64,000 bases of DNA from the NCBI GenBank assembly GCA_910578105.1, contig CAJTPD010000002.1, positions 207,269 to 271,268 on the forward strand, written 5' to 3'. The position numbers and the translations under genes are program-made. Shown piece by piece: positions 36,101 to 44,539 of this stretch; the stretch's first letter is position 1; each line of letters begins with the position of its first letter. The DNA is from an uncultured Odoribacter sp. Its GTDB lineage: Bacteria > Bacteroidota > Bacteroidia > Bacteroidales > Marinifilaceae. The notes under the pieces are model-generated. The model made no database searches, had not been told where the DNA came from, and worked only from the letters and a program-made list of their open reading frames with translations.

Positions 36101-36565
36101 ATGGAAGAGCGTATTCAAAAAGCTATGGCACTTTTTAAGAAAGGTTATAATTGTTCGCAATCCGTTTGTGCAGCTTTTGCTGATATGTACGGATACACAG
36201 AAGAACAAGCTTTGAGAATGTCTGCTTCTTTTGGTGGCGGAATCGGAAGGATGCGTATGACTTGTGGTGCTGCGTGCGGGATGTTTATTTTGGCAGGTTT
36301 GGAAACGGGATGTACAGATGGTGAAGATAGAGATGGGAAGGAAGCTAATTACAGGTTGGTTCAACAATTAGCCGATAAGTTTGTACAGAGAAACGGTTCT
36401 TTGATTTGTGCAGAGTTGTTGGGATTAGATAAAAAGAAACATGACAATCCTGTTCCGGAAATGCGTAGTGAGGCGTATTACAAGAAACGTCCTTGCGTTA
36501 AAACGATAGAAGAAACTGCCCGTATCTGGATTGAATATCTGGAAGCGCGTTGTCCGGAAAAGTAA
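36101..36565 (+). CDS. C_GCAxxG_C_C family protein
   Basis: 154 residues. The family motif is clear: NCSQSVCAAF, then CGAACGMFILAG (the C-GCAxxG part reads GAACGMFILAG), then ICAELLG and a late Cys in KRPCVKTIEE. The conserved cysteines suggest a metal or iron-sulfur site and a redox role; function is not known. It ends in a strong terminator. Confidence 0.9.
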   Translation: MEERIQKAMALFKKGYNCSQSVCAAFADMYGYTEEQALRMSASFGGGIGRMRMTCGAACGMFILAGLETGCTDGEDRDGKEANYRLVQQLADKFVQRNGSLICAELLGLDKKKHDNPVPEMRSEAYYKKRPCVKTIEETARIWIEYLEARCPEK

Positions 36566-36639
36566 GAAAGCCGGGCTTTCAATCGTTTTCGTTGTGATAG
36601 GTATTTTTGTATAAATATGCTGTACATTGTATGAATATG

Positions 36640-36671
36640 CAGACCTTTGCTTTTGCAAAGGTCTGTTTTTT
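36640..36671 (+). terminator. Intrinsic terminator after the C_GCAxxG gene
   Basis: CAGACCTTTGC and GCAAAGGTCTG form a perfect 11-bp stem with a TTTT loop, followed by TTTTTT, 75 bp past the stop. Confidence 0.93.
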
Positions 36672-36782
36672 AATGTATTGTATGAATATTGCAAATTACC
36701 GTATGCTAAGAAAATGCCAAAAACTATTTGTAATTTTGGCTGTGTTAAATAGTAAATCATAAATCTAAATTTGTAGTTTAAT

Positions 36783-37694
36783 ATGGGATTCGTCACGAAA
36801 GAGAAATTTCTCTCCAAGGATTTCTTTATTACCTATGCGTGGTTGTTAGGAGGTTGCTTTGTATTTGCTTTGGGAGCAGTTTTGTTTGCTGAGCCTTATG
36901 GTTTTGCTCCGGGAGGTACTTACGGGTTGTCAATGGTGTTTCATCATCTTTGGGGGTGGGAGACTGAGGTTGCTGCCTTGTGTATGGATGTGCCTTTGTT
37001 GCTGTTGGGAATTTATTTCCTCGGCGGTATGTTTGGGGTAAAAACGATTGTCTGTACGTTTGCCATACCGGCTTTTATGCGTCTGATACATTATTTCTAC
37101 GGGTATGATGCATTACTGGAACCGGGGATAACAGACCGCGGAATGCTTAACGAACAGCTTTTGTCGGCTATTTTCGGCGGTATTGTTTACGGGGTAGGTA
37201 TCGGAATGATTTTTAAGGCGCGGGCTACTTCCGGGGGGTCTGATATTATTTCCATGATTTTAAACAAATATACTCATATATCATTGGGTACATTGGTTAT
37301 TATCGTAGATTGTACCATTACCTTATCGACGGTTGTTGCCTTCGGAGACTGGCGGTTGCCTATGTATTCCTGGATTATTGTGTTTATTGAAGGGAAAGTT
37401 ATCGATTTGGTTATTGACGGAGCTGCTGTTCATAAGACGTTGATGATAGTCACTGACAAGGTAGAGCCTATCAAGGATGTTATCATCAAGGATATTAACC
37501 GGGGTGCCACTTTGCTGCCTGCCGTAGGAATGTACCGGGGAGAAAGCCGGAATATGATTTATACCATTCTGACACGTCGCGAAATGATGGTGTTACGTCA
37601 CCGGATAGCGGAAATTGATCCGGGAGCTTTCATCAACGTCATCGATTCAAAAGAAATTCTGGGCAATGGTTTCAAATCGTTGCAGGAGTCCTGA
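36783..37694 (+). CDS. YitT-family membrane protein (DUF161/DUF2179)
   Basis: 303 residues. Residues ~15-210 contain five or six helices with FAEPYGFAPGGTYGLSMVFH and GMIFKARATSGGSDIISMIL, the YitT_membrane signature. Residues ~215-300 are the cytoplasmic DUF2179 domain (DVIIKDINRGATLLPAVGMY). Function unknown. A TAAATTTG box at 36766-36773 is only 10 nt before the ATG, implying a very short leader if used; TAATTTTG at 36731-36738 is an alternative. Confidence 0.92.
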   Translation: MGFVTKEKFLSKDFFITYAWLLGGCFVFALGAVLFAEPYGFAPGGTYGLSMVFHHLWGWETEVAALCMDVPLLLLGIYFLGGMFGVKTIVCTFAIPAFMRLIHYFYGYDALLEPGITDRGMLNEQLLSAIFGGIVYGVGIGMIFKARATSGGSDIISMILNKYTHISLGTLVIIVDCTITLSTVVAFGDWRLPMYSWIIVFIEGKVIDLVIDGAAVHKTLMIVTDKVEPIKDVIIKDINRGATLLPAVGMYRGESRNMIYTILTRREMMVLRHRIAEIDPGAFINVIDSKEILGNGFKSLQES

Positions 37695-37713
37695 GTCGGA
37701 TGTATTTGTATAT

Positions 37714-37757
37714 AAAAAGCAGCTGTTGTTCCTCATTCCGGACAACGGCTGCTTTTT
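37714..37757. terminator. Bidirectional terminator between the YitT gene and the beta-barrel gene
   Basis: AAAAAGCAGCTGTTGT and ACAACGGCTGCTTTTT form a 16-bp stem with one wobble/mismatch, with T-runs at both exits. It serves the convergent genes on each side. Confidence 0.9.
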
Positions 37758-37824
37758 ATATAATGCTGCACACGATTTTATGCCCTTGGCGTAAATTGTG
37801 TGCAACAGGAATACGGAATCTATA

Positions 37825-38754
37825 TTAGAAATAGAAATTGAAGTTAAGAGAACCGCCAAGGCTTTCCGTCGCCATATAGAAGCCTCTGTTTCCCGGAGAA
37901 ACCAAGTCTGTCCTTTTTTCTACACGTTGCAAAGCCTCATTGTAACCTTCGCTTTCGATGTATATTTTTTTACCGCATAAGTAATAAAGGCTTAAATTCA
38001 CTTCCGCGCCCAAGGAGATTTTCGGACCTACAAACCATTCTATGCCTGCGCTACCAGTGATGCCGGTGTAGAAATTTGCACCGGTATTGAATTCGGTAAG
38101 CAAGCGATAGCCCTTGGGGACATTACTATTATTTGAGGGATAAACAGAACCTGAAGGATTCTGGTTAATATCTGTCAGGCTGTTGCCATAGTCATACTTT
38201 ACTTTGTCTTTCATACATGCGAATAGCAAGCCTGCACCGAATACTCCCTGCACTCTTCTTTCTCCTTTGCGGTATTCACCTCCCAACATGATGCTTATGC
38301 CGTTTTTCCGGTTGCGGATTTTATTTACGACTTTGTCTTCGCTTAACGGGTCAAGTATAGCAGCTTTATCGTCGGTGCAATAAGCTTTATCGGTTTCAGC
38401 ACTTATTTTTAATCCGATATTGGCACGCAATGCGAACTTGTTTGTCAGGAAATATTTCCCCATGATGGAAATATCCGGCATCAGTGTTTTATTTCCTTTT
38501 TCAAAATTGCTTCCTTTGGTAAAAGGTGTTCCGCCCAAGCCGTTCAAGTCGTTTGGCTTTCCGCTTGCATCGTGAAAAGCCGTACCGATGTATTTTAATA
38601 AAGGAACTACGTCAACGCCGATGCCCCAATCGCCTTTTTCCGGAAGGTATTGCTTCGGGGCTTTTTCCTGAGTCGTTTTTTCATTGTTTTCCTGGGCATA
38701 TGTTCCTGAAAACGGGAATAGTACGACCAAAAGAATAGATAATATTTTTTTCAT
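37825..38754 (-). CDS. Outer-membrane beta-barrel protein
   Basis: 309 residues with a signal peptide (cleaved near TYAQ, ~residue 20). The body shows repeated amphipathic strands (FALRANIGLKIS, GISIMLGGEYRKG, ISLGAEVNLSLYYL) and ends in SLNFNFYF with a terminal Phe, as outer-membrane barrels do. No closer family recognised. It lies 36 bp after the lipoprotein gene and is likely co-transcribed with it. Confidence 0.85.
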   Translation of the reverse strand: MKKILSILLVVLFPFSGTYAQENNEKTTQEKAPKQYLPEKGDWGIGVDVVPLLKYIGTAFHDASGKPNDLNGLGGTPFTKGSNFEKGNKTLMPDISIMGKYFLTNKFALRANIGLKISAETDKAYCTDDKAAILDPLSEDKVVNKIRNRKNGISIMLGGEYRKGERRVQGVFGAGLLFACMKDKVKYDYGNSLTDINQNPSGSVYPSNNSNVPKGYRLLTEFNTGANFYTGITGSAGIEWFVGPKISLGAEVNLSLYYLCGKKIYIESEGYNEALQRVEKRTDLVSPGNRGFYMATESLGGSLNFNFYF

Positions 38755-38790
38755 ATGTTTTCAGTATATTTTAAATAAAAGCCGGTTTGT

Positions 38791-39273
38791 TTATCGAGCG
38801 TTAAATTGATATTCGATATCTTTGAACTGAATATCGTTCGGGACAACTTGGCAAGTTGCTTCTGCTGTAAAGATACCTTCTTCTGTTTCATTGCTGCTCG
38901 AATTTTTCTGTTTTCCGATGAAAGCTTGAGGTTGTATAGTGACTAATGCTCCTCCTTCTAATACGGGGACTTCGATTTCATACTCTCCTTTCCCGTTGGT
39001 TACCGTTTCAAAGGTTGTAGTTCCCTCAGCGTTACCTATAGGGGATAGATAGCTATTGTCTATTTTCACTAATATAGTGGTATTGGTTGCCATTTTAATG
39101 ATTTCGTCACCTCTATTGTTAGTACCTTCAGAATAAAAAACTGTACCTTTAATTCTGGCTTTTCCCTGAATGTCATCAATGGAAAATGAGGTCTGATCTT
39201 TTGAACAACTGGTGAATGCCATTGTTGCAATGGCAATAATAGCAAGCGATTTTAAATTGTTTAAAATGTTCAT
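38791..39273 (-). CDS. Lipoprotein of unknown function
   Basis: 160 residues. Signal peptide with lipobox FTSC (Cys ~23). The rest (RIKGTVFYSEGTN..., TNGKGEYEIEVPVLEGGALV) has the look of a beta-sandwich resembling carboxypeptidase-regulatory-like or fimbrial domains, but no family is certain. It precedes a beta-barrel gene and has a 611-bp gene-free region upstream containing matched dyads, which may regulate the pair. Confidence 0.78.
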   Translation of the reverse strand: MNILNNLKSLAIIAIATMAFTSCSKDQTSFSIDDIQGKARIKGTVFYSEGTNNRGDEIIKMATNTTILVKIDNSYLSPIGNAEGTTTFETVTNGKGEYEIEVPVLEGGALVTIQPQAFIGKQKNSSSNETEEGIFTAEATCQVVPNDIQFKDIEYQFNAR

Positions 39274-39417
39274 GTTTTTTAAAATTAAGTTTATTAATAA
39301 GAAATTAGGATGATAAATAATATCCGTTTTTTGGTTTATTTTATTGTGATTATGAATTTCAATAGTTTATATAAATTATTATAAGTAGCTGATTTATATA
39401 ACATTAAATAATGAATA

Positions 39418-39431
39418 AAAACGTCCGTTTT
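39418..39431. promoter_or_regulatory. Dyad operator candidate, copy 1
   Basis: AAAACG-TC-CGTTTT, perfect 6-bp arms. An inverted copy with spacer GA is at 39568-39581, 150 bp away center to center, upstream of the lipoprotein gene. Confidence 0.5.
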
Positions 39432-39509
39432 ATTAGGAAAAAAAACGATAATTGTTTTACGGTTAAATAGTAATATGAAAAATTTTGTAAAATTTTGAAT
39501 ATAAAAATC

Positions 39510-39538
39510 TTGCAGGAAAAGATATTTTACTAATTTTG
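39510..39538 (+). promoter_or_regulatory. Plus-strand promoter-like site with no gene downstream
   Basis: TTG (39510-39512) and TAATTTTG (39531-39538) are 18 bp apart. No ORF starts downstream; the 24-bp hairpin at 39748-39807 could end a ~270-nt RNA. Confidence 0.35.
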
Positions 39539-39567
39539 TCCGTGTGTGTTAAAGAGAATTGCCAATA

Positions 39568-39581
39568 AAAACGGACGTTTT
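39568..39581. promoter_or_regulatory. Dyad operator candidate, copy 2
   Basis: AAAACG-GA-CGTTTT, the exact reverse complement of copy 1 at 39418. It lies about 30 nt downstream of the plus-strand promoter-like site. Confidence 0.5.
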
Positions 39582-39747
39582 TTTAGTCTGTGAAGTCAAA
39601 AGAGAGGGGGGGAGATAAGTTTTTTTATTTTCCGTATGATATAATAATCCAATGACTGTTTTGCAGGTGGCCGGATGTGTTTTAGAGGGGAAAGGGAGGC
39701 TATTCAGCAATCCGGTATGTTCATTTTATAAATGTTTTTTTAAACTG

Positions 39748-39807
39748 ATTAGCGGGATTAAAGTTTCTGATAAACATACGATTCAGAGACTTTAATCCCG
39801 CTAATCC
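39748..39807. terminator. Long hairpin, 24-bp arms
   Basis: The arms 39748-39771 and 39784-39807 are inverted copies with a single wobble mismatch and a 12-nt loop; the core is TTAGCGGGATTAAAGT. On the plus strand CATTTTTAGG follows, a modest U-run. On the minus strand it lies 78 bp past the efflux operon. It may be a terminator for either strand. Confidence 0.6.
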
Positions 39808-39884
39808 ATTTTTAGGAAGCAATGCTTATCCGGAGTCCCTATTCCGTTTTTAGCTATCTTCCTGGGATAATTGTCCGGTGTGGC

Positions 39885-40181
39885 TCAATACATATCTGTA
39901 ATATCCCAGACAAAAGCCCGGATACCGTTTTCTTTGTTTACTTCGTCTAATTTTTTAATGTATTTCAGGAGAAGGGGTACCATTTCTTCATCGACGATTG
40001 TCATAGTCGCCGAGTTCATTTCGGGCCATGTATGGTTGCCCATACGGGGTTCGCCGTTGACTGTTCCTGCTCCGTTGACTAATGGCCATTGCGTAAATCC
40101 CCGGATTTGCAATTTTTCAAGAATATAGGCAACGCGTTCCGTCAGAGCTTGGTTGTATGTGATAAAAACTGCTTTTTTCAT
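39885..40181 (-). CDS. Small P-II-like protein of the efflux operon
   Basis: 98 residues, no signal or membrane helix. The pattern KKAVFITYNQALTERVAYIL, GFTQWPLVNGAGTVNGEP, then MTIVDEEMVPLLLKYIKKL resembles P-II-like (DUF3240-type) proteins, which are ferredoxin-fold trimers often coded beside metal or drug efflux pumps. The predicted role is to sense a ligand and adjust the pump. It is the last gene of the operon, 76 bp after the RND gene, with a GGAACAAC/GTTGTTCC inverted repeat in the gap. Confidence 0.75.
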   Translation of the reverse strand: MKKAVFITYNQALTERVAYILEKLQIRGFTQWPLVNGAGTVNGEPRMGNHTWPEMNSATMTIVDEEMVPLLLKYIKKLDEVNKENGIRAFVWDITDMY

Positions 40182-40203
40182 AGTTTTTTCTTTGGTGAAT
40201 GCA

Positions 40204-40247
40204 GGAACAACGAATGATAAACAGAATTTGTTACCATTTGTTGTTCC
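40204..40247. repeat. Inverted repeat between the RND pump and P-II-like genes
   Basis: GGAACAAC (40204-40211) and GTTGTTCC (40240-40247) are perfect 8-bp arms. It may slow or terminate transcription between the two genes. No U-run follows. Confidence 0.4.
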
Positions 40248-40257
40248 TTGTTATTCG

Positions 40258-43200
40258 TTAATCGTTATTTTTCGGAAGGTCTCTTTCCGGGTCAAAGTCA
40301 CTCATAAACCTGAATTGTTTTTCCAGTGCTTTCTTTTTGTCCCGGTTACCGCTTCTGTTCAATACTGCATATACTGCCGGTACGATAATCATAGTGATGA
40401 TGGTTGAGAAAACCATACCACCGATAACGGCTATACCCATCGGACGCCAGGTTTCCGAACCTTCGCCGGCACTGATTGCCATTGGCACCATACCCAGAAT
40501 GGTGGTTAATGAAGTCATCAATACCGGACGGAGACGGGAGCGGCAAGCCTGAGCGATGGCGTCATACAAGCGGACTCCTCTTTCCCGCATTAAATTGATA
40601 AAGTCAATCAATACGATACCATTCTTTGTTACAATACCCACCAACATGATAGCTCCTAAGGCTGCTACGATACTCAGTGTGGTATTCGTCAACAGCAAAG
40701 CCAGAATAACACCTGTAAAAGCGAATGGAATGGAAAGCATAATAATGAACGGATGCAAGAAAGATTCGAACTGGGCTGCCATTACAATGTACACCAACAT
40801 CAATGACAACAATAACAACCACATCAATGAACCGAATGATTCCTGCTGGTCCTCGTAGCTACCTCCTATATACAGGCTGACATCCTGAGGAACATCTTCG
40901 AGGTTGTTGATGATTTGCTGTGCTCCAAGGGCTATGTCTCCCATAGCGATGCCGGCAGCCGGAGTGATAGACACTTTCAGGATGCGCTGTTTGCTTTTCC
41001 GTTCGATGTTTGGTGGTGAAAAATATTCTTTGATTTCACCCAGTTCCTTCAGACGTACTTTTTCGCCGTGTGCATCGGTAATCAGAATATTTTCAATTTC
41101 GGTAAGTGAAGAACGGAATTTCTCATTCAGCCGGACGATGATATCATATTCTTCTCCGTTTTCCTTGAATTTACTGTTTCTGAAGCCATAAATCCGGTTA
41201 CGCACATAGGAGCCGACTTCCGTGGTGGTCAAGCCGTGACGGGCCAGCTTATCCTGGTCAAGTACAATCTGAAGTTCAGCTTTATCGTCATCCCTGCTGA
41301 TTTTAATGTCTTCAGCTCCGGGAATCTGGCGTGCTTTCACAGCAATGTCCTGTGCCAGACGGGTTGTTACGTTGAAATCGTGTCCTATAATTTCAATGTC
41401 GACCGAATTACCGCCCATTGAGCCGCCACTGGAAGAAGTACTCACCGTATACTGCAAGATGTCCGGAAAGCTTTTCAGGATGCTGCGGACCTGGTCGGCT
41501 ATGACAAAAATACTCCGGTCGCGGTCCTTAATATCTACGGTTCGTAAACGCATATTCAGGATATTGTTTCCCGTGCTGTTCATCATAGAGGCAAAGGAAG
41601 CTTCTTCTTCGCTACCGTAAGAAAGGTTGAGGATGGTGATTTCCGGAACGTTAGCCCGAATGACAGAATCTATCTGCAAAGCCACTTTTTTGGTTTCCTC
41701 AACCCGTTGTCCGGATTGCATTTTAGCATAGATATTCATTGTGTTCTGGTCGTTCTGGGGCATAAAGTCGGTTTTAATAAACCTGAACAGACCGAGTGAG
41801 CCTATGAACAAAATTATCATAGTAATAATAACTATACCTTTGTGGCAGAGTACCCAGCGAATCAATTTTTCATATGCTGCATCCAAACGTTCCAGTTGCC
41901 GTGATACAAAATTATAGAAACTAAATTTGTTATCCTGTGCTTTCTCCTGTATCCGCATTAACTGAGAGCAAAGCATCGGAGTTAATGAAATTGCAGTTAC
42001 CGTAGAAGTACAGACTGTGATACATACAATCCAGCCTAATTGTTTAAATAAGATACCTGTCATTCCGGTAACCAGTGTCAACGGGAAGAATACGGCCACT
42101 GTAACCAGAGTGGTTACGATAACCGACAGCCATACCTCATTGGTGCCGTATTTGGCAGCTTCACGGGGACGGCTACCCCGGTCGATGTGTTTGGTGATGT
42201 TTTCCAGCACCACGATAGCATCGTCTACTACCATACCGATGGCAATGGAGAGCGAAGAAAGGGAAATGACGTTCAGCGATTCTCCTGTAGCAAACAGATA
42301 GATGAAGGCGACAATCAATGAAATCGGGATAGTCAATGCAATGATAAATGTGGCTCTCCAGCGGCCCAGGAACAGGAATACGACCAAAACCACAAAGATC
42401 AACGCATACATCAAGGTTTCCTGCAGATTGTTGATAGATTTTACAATAAAATCCGAATTGTCCGAAATAATCTGGAATTTGATGTCCGAGGGTAATTCCT
42501 TGATAGCGAGTTCCAGTTGTTTTTGTGCTTCTTTGGCTACGGCCACGGCATTGGCGTCTGTTTGTTTAGTAATCAATAATACGCCGCCCCGTCCCCGGTT
42601 GATGGTTTGTTCCAGGGTAATATCTTTGATTGTATCGCGTACAACGGCAACGTCTTTCAGGTAAATGGTTTTGTTGTTTCGGGTACCGAGAACGATGTTT
42701 TTGATTTGGTCGCTTTCTCCAAATTCACCTTCTACCCGTAAGGCATAGTCCATTTGTCCCATTTTCACATTTCCGGAAGATACGTCTTTGTTTTCGGCCA
42801 GAATTTTATTACCGATTTGTTCCAGAGTCAGGTTATATGCATCCAGTTTATTAGGGTCCAGGTCCACATAAACCACCCGTTCCGGAGCTCCGGCTACAAT
42901 GACGGATGCAACTCCGTCTACCCGGTTCAGACGGGTAATCAGTTTGTCGTCCAGGATTTTGTCGATACCCGGATAGGATTGATTTGCTGTTACGGCATAA
43001 ATCAGGATGGGCATCATGGAGGTATTGAAACGCATGATTGTGGGACGGTCGATGTCGTCCGGAAGGTTTTGCATAGCCTTGTCCACGGCATCACGCACAT
43101 CGTTGGATGCTTCGTCCAAATTGGCTTCCCATTCAAACTCTAATGAGACTACCCCCAGATTGTCATAGGAGGTAGAAGTCATTTCTTTCAGGTTGTCCAC

Positions 43201-43419
43201 GGAGTTTAACTGGTCCTCCAGGATTTTAGTTACGTTTTCTTCAATATCCGATGCATTGGCACCCGGATAAGTCGCCATTACAGTAAGGTAAGGAGGGTCC
43301 ATTTTGGGATATTGGTCCACCGGCAACTGTATATAAGAGGCGATACCCAATACCAGAATGGCGATAAATACCATCAGGGTGGAAATGGGTTTATTGACCG
43401 CTGTGTTGTATATACTCAT
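40258..43419 (-). CDS. AcrB-type RND multidrug efflux pump
   Basis: 1053 residues, standard HAE1 length with 12 helices and two large periplasmic loops. The proton-relay residues are present: GMVVDDAIVVLEN (paired Asp, TM4) and GIVTKNGIVLIDF (Lys, TM10). It drives export of hydrophobic compounds through a TolC channel. Fourth gene of the minus-strand operon TetR-TolC-adaptor-RND-PII-like, 60 bp after the adaptor gene. Substrates unknown. Confidence 0.97.
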   Translation of the reverse strand: MSIYNTAVNKPISTLMVFIAILVLGIASYIQLPVDQYPKMDPPYLTVMATYPGANASDIEENVTKILEDQLNSVDNLKEMTSTSYDNLGVVSLEFEWEANLDEASNDVRDAVDKAMQNLPDDIDRPTIMRFNTSMMPILIYAVTANQSYPGIDKILDDKLITRLNRVDGVASVIVAGAPERVVYVDLDPNKLDAYNLTLEQIGNKILAENKDVSSGNVKMGQMDYALRVEGEFGESDQIKNIVLGTRNNKTIYLKDVAVVRDTIKDITLEQTINRGRGGVLLITKQTDANAVAVAKEAQKQLELAIKELPSDIKFQIISDNSDFIVKSINNLQETLMYALIFVVLVVFLFLGRWRATFIIALTIPISLIVAFIYLFATGESLNVISLSSLSIAIGMVVDDAIVVLENITKHIDRGSRPREAAKYGTNEVWLSVIVTTLVTVAVFFPLTLVTGMTGILFKQLGWIVCITVCTSTVTAISLTPMLCSQLMRIQEKAQDNKFSFYNFVSRQLERLDAAYEKLIRWVLCHKGIVIITMIILFIGSLGLFRFIKTDFMPQNDQNTMNIYAKMQSGQRVEETKKVALQIDSVIRANVPEITILNLSYGSEEEASFASMMNSTGNNILNMRLRTVDIKDRDRSIFVIADQVRSILKSFPDILQYTVSTSSSGGSMGGNSVDIEIIGHDFNVTTRLAQDIAVKARQIPGAEDIKISRDDDKAELQIVLDQDKLARHGLTTTEVGSYVRNRIYGFRNSKFKENGEEYDIIVRLNEKFRSSLTEIENILITDAHGEKVRLKELGEIKEYFSPPNIERKSKQRILKVSITPAAGIAMGDIALGAQQIINNLEDVPQDVSLYIGGSYEDQQESFGSLMWLLLLSLMLVYIVMAAQFESFLHPFIIMLSIPFAFTGVILALLLTNTTLSIVAALGAIMLVGIVTKNGIVLIDFINLMRERGVRLYDAIAQACRSRLRPVLMTSLTTILGMVPMAISAGEGSETWRPMGIAVIGGMVFSTIITMIIVPAVYAVLNRSGNRDKKKALEKQFRFMSDFDPERDLPKNND

Positions 43420-43479
43420 ATTTTTTTATTTATTATCGTTTGTTTGGCAGTTGACTGTTCAATGGTCAAAGAGTAAACA

Positions 43480-44517
43480 TTATTCTGTAATTTTTAATGG
43501 TGAACCGTCAACTAAACGGCCTTGGCCGACTACGATTAATTCGTCACCTTCCTGAATTTCGTCACTGATTAGTTCAACCTTATCTTCAAAGCGTTTACCT
43601 AAAGTTACGGCTACCCGTTTTGCTTTTCCGGCTTTGTTCAGGAATACATAACGGTCATTGGCACCCTGTAATTTCAATATGGCGATGGCAGGAGCCACTA
43701 CGGTTTCTGTGTTTCCGATGAAGAAATTGATGTTTCCGTACATACCCGGTCTTAAGGCTTCGTCGTCGTTCGGGATTTTAACTTCTACGGTAAAAGTCCG
43801 TGACGCCGGGTCGATGGTGGGATAAACAATGCTGACCGTACCTTCAAATATCCGGTCCGGATAAAGACTACTTTTCAGTTCGACTTTAGTACCTTTTTTT
43901 ACTGACAGGAAATATTGTTCCGAAAGATTAACATAGGCTTTCAGCGGATTGATTTTTTCAATTGCGATGATAGAAGGTTTTGAGGCTCCTCCGAAGGCCC
44001 CTCCGGTGTAGACTTCACCGTTTTCGAAATATTTGCCTGTAACGACACCGTTGAATGGTGCTAACATCTGGGTGTTTTCTTTAAGGAATTCCACATTTGT
44101 TTTAGCTACTTCATAATTAGTAACGGCTGCATCATATGCTTGTTTGCTGATACTTTGAGTCTCATTCAGCATTTTAGCCCGGTTGTATTCCGTTTCCAGG
44201 TTTTTCAATTGGACTTCGGCCTGTTGCAAATTGGTTTTGTCCATATCTACCAGCAACTGTCCTTTTTTGATTCGGTCGCCTACTTCAACGTAAATTTTAG
44301 AGATACGTCCGGTTGCTGCAGGCGCATAATAGACCTGTTCGTCGGCTTGCAGGTTGGCAGTATAGTCCAGGGTACGGGCAATGTTTTCTTTTTCCAGTTT
44401 CTGTACTTTTACCGGAATAGCTTCAGCGACTGTTGTATCTTTTGATGCTTCTTTCTTGTTGGCGCATCCGGTCAGAACAGCTATTGCTAAGGCAGATAAA
44501 ATAATGTTCTTTATCAT
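43480..44517 (-). CDS. RND periplasmic adaptor (membrane-fusion protein)
   Basis: 345 residues, AcrA/HlyD type. Lipobox LTGC (Cys ~18) anchors it. Order of domains: barrel-sandwich half (~50-80, GRISKIYVEVGDRIKKGQLL), alpha hairpin (~85-135), second lipoyl half (NTQMLAPFNGVVTGKYFENG), beta-barrel and membrane-proximal domain (GMYGNINFFIG, VALT...). It links the RND pump to the TolC channel. Its start is 22 bp after the TolC stop. Confidence 0.96.
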   Translation of the reverse strand: MIKNIILSALAIAVLTGCANKKEASKDTTVAEAIPVKVQKLEKENIARTLDYTANLQADEQVYYAPAATGRISKIYVEVGDRIKKGQLLVDMDKTNLQQAEVQLKNLETEYNRAKMLNETQSISKQAYDAAVTNYEVAKTNVEFLKENTQMLAPFNGVVTGKYFENGEVYTGGAFGGASKPSIIAIEKINPLKAYVNLSEQYFLSVKKGTKVELKSSLYPDRIFEGTVSIVYPTIDPASRTFTVEVKIPNDDEALRPGMYGNINFFIGNTETVVAPAIAILKLQGANDRYVFLNKAGKAKRVAVTLGKRFEDKVELISDEIQEGDELIVVGQGRLVDGSPLKITE

Positions 44518-44539
44518 TGTTTTTGTGTTTATATTGTTT

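Larger units (their letters stand above)
39274..39884. other. 611-bp gene-free region with matched dyads and a long hairpin
   Basis: No credible gene is seen. It is very AT-rich between 39290 and 39540 and holds two copies of an AAAACG-N2-CGTTTT dyad (39418, 39568), a plus-strand promoter-like pair (39510-39538) and a 24-bp hairpin (39748-39807). It must also contain the promoter of the lipoprotein/barrel pair, but no CAAAnnTA box was found on that side. Confidence 0.6.
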
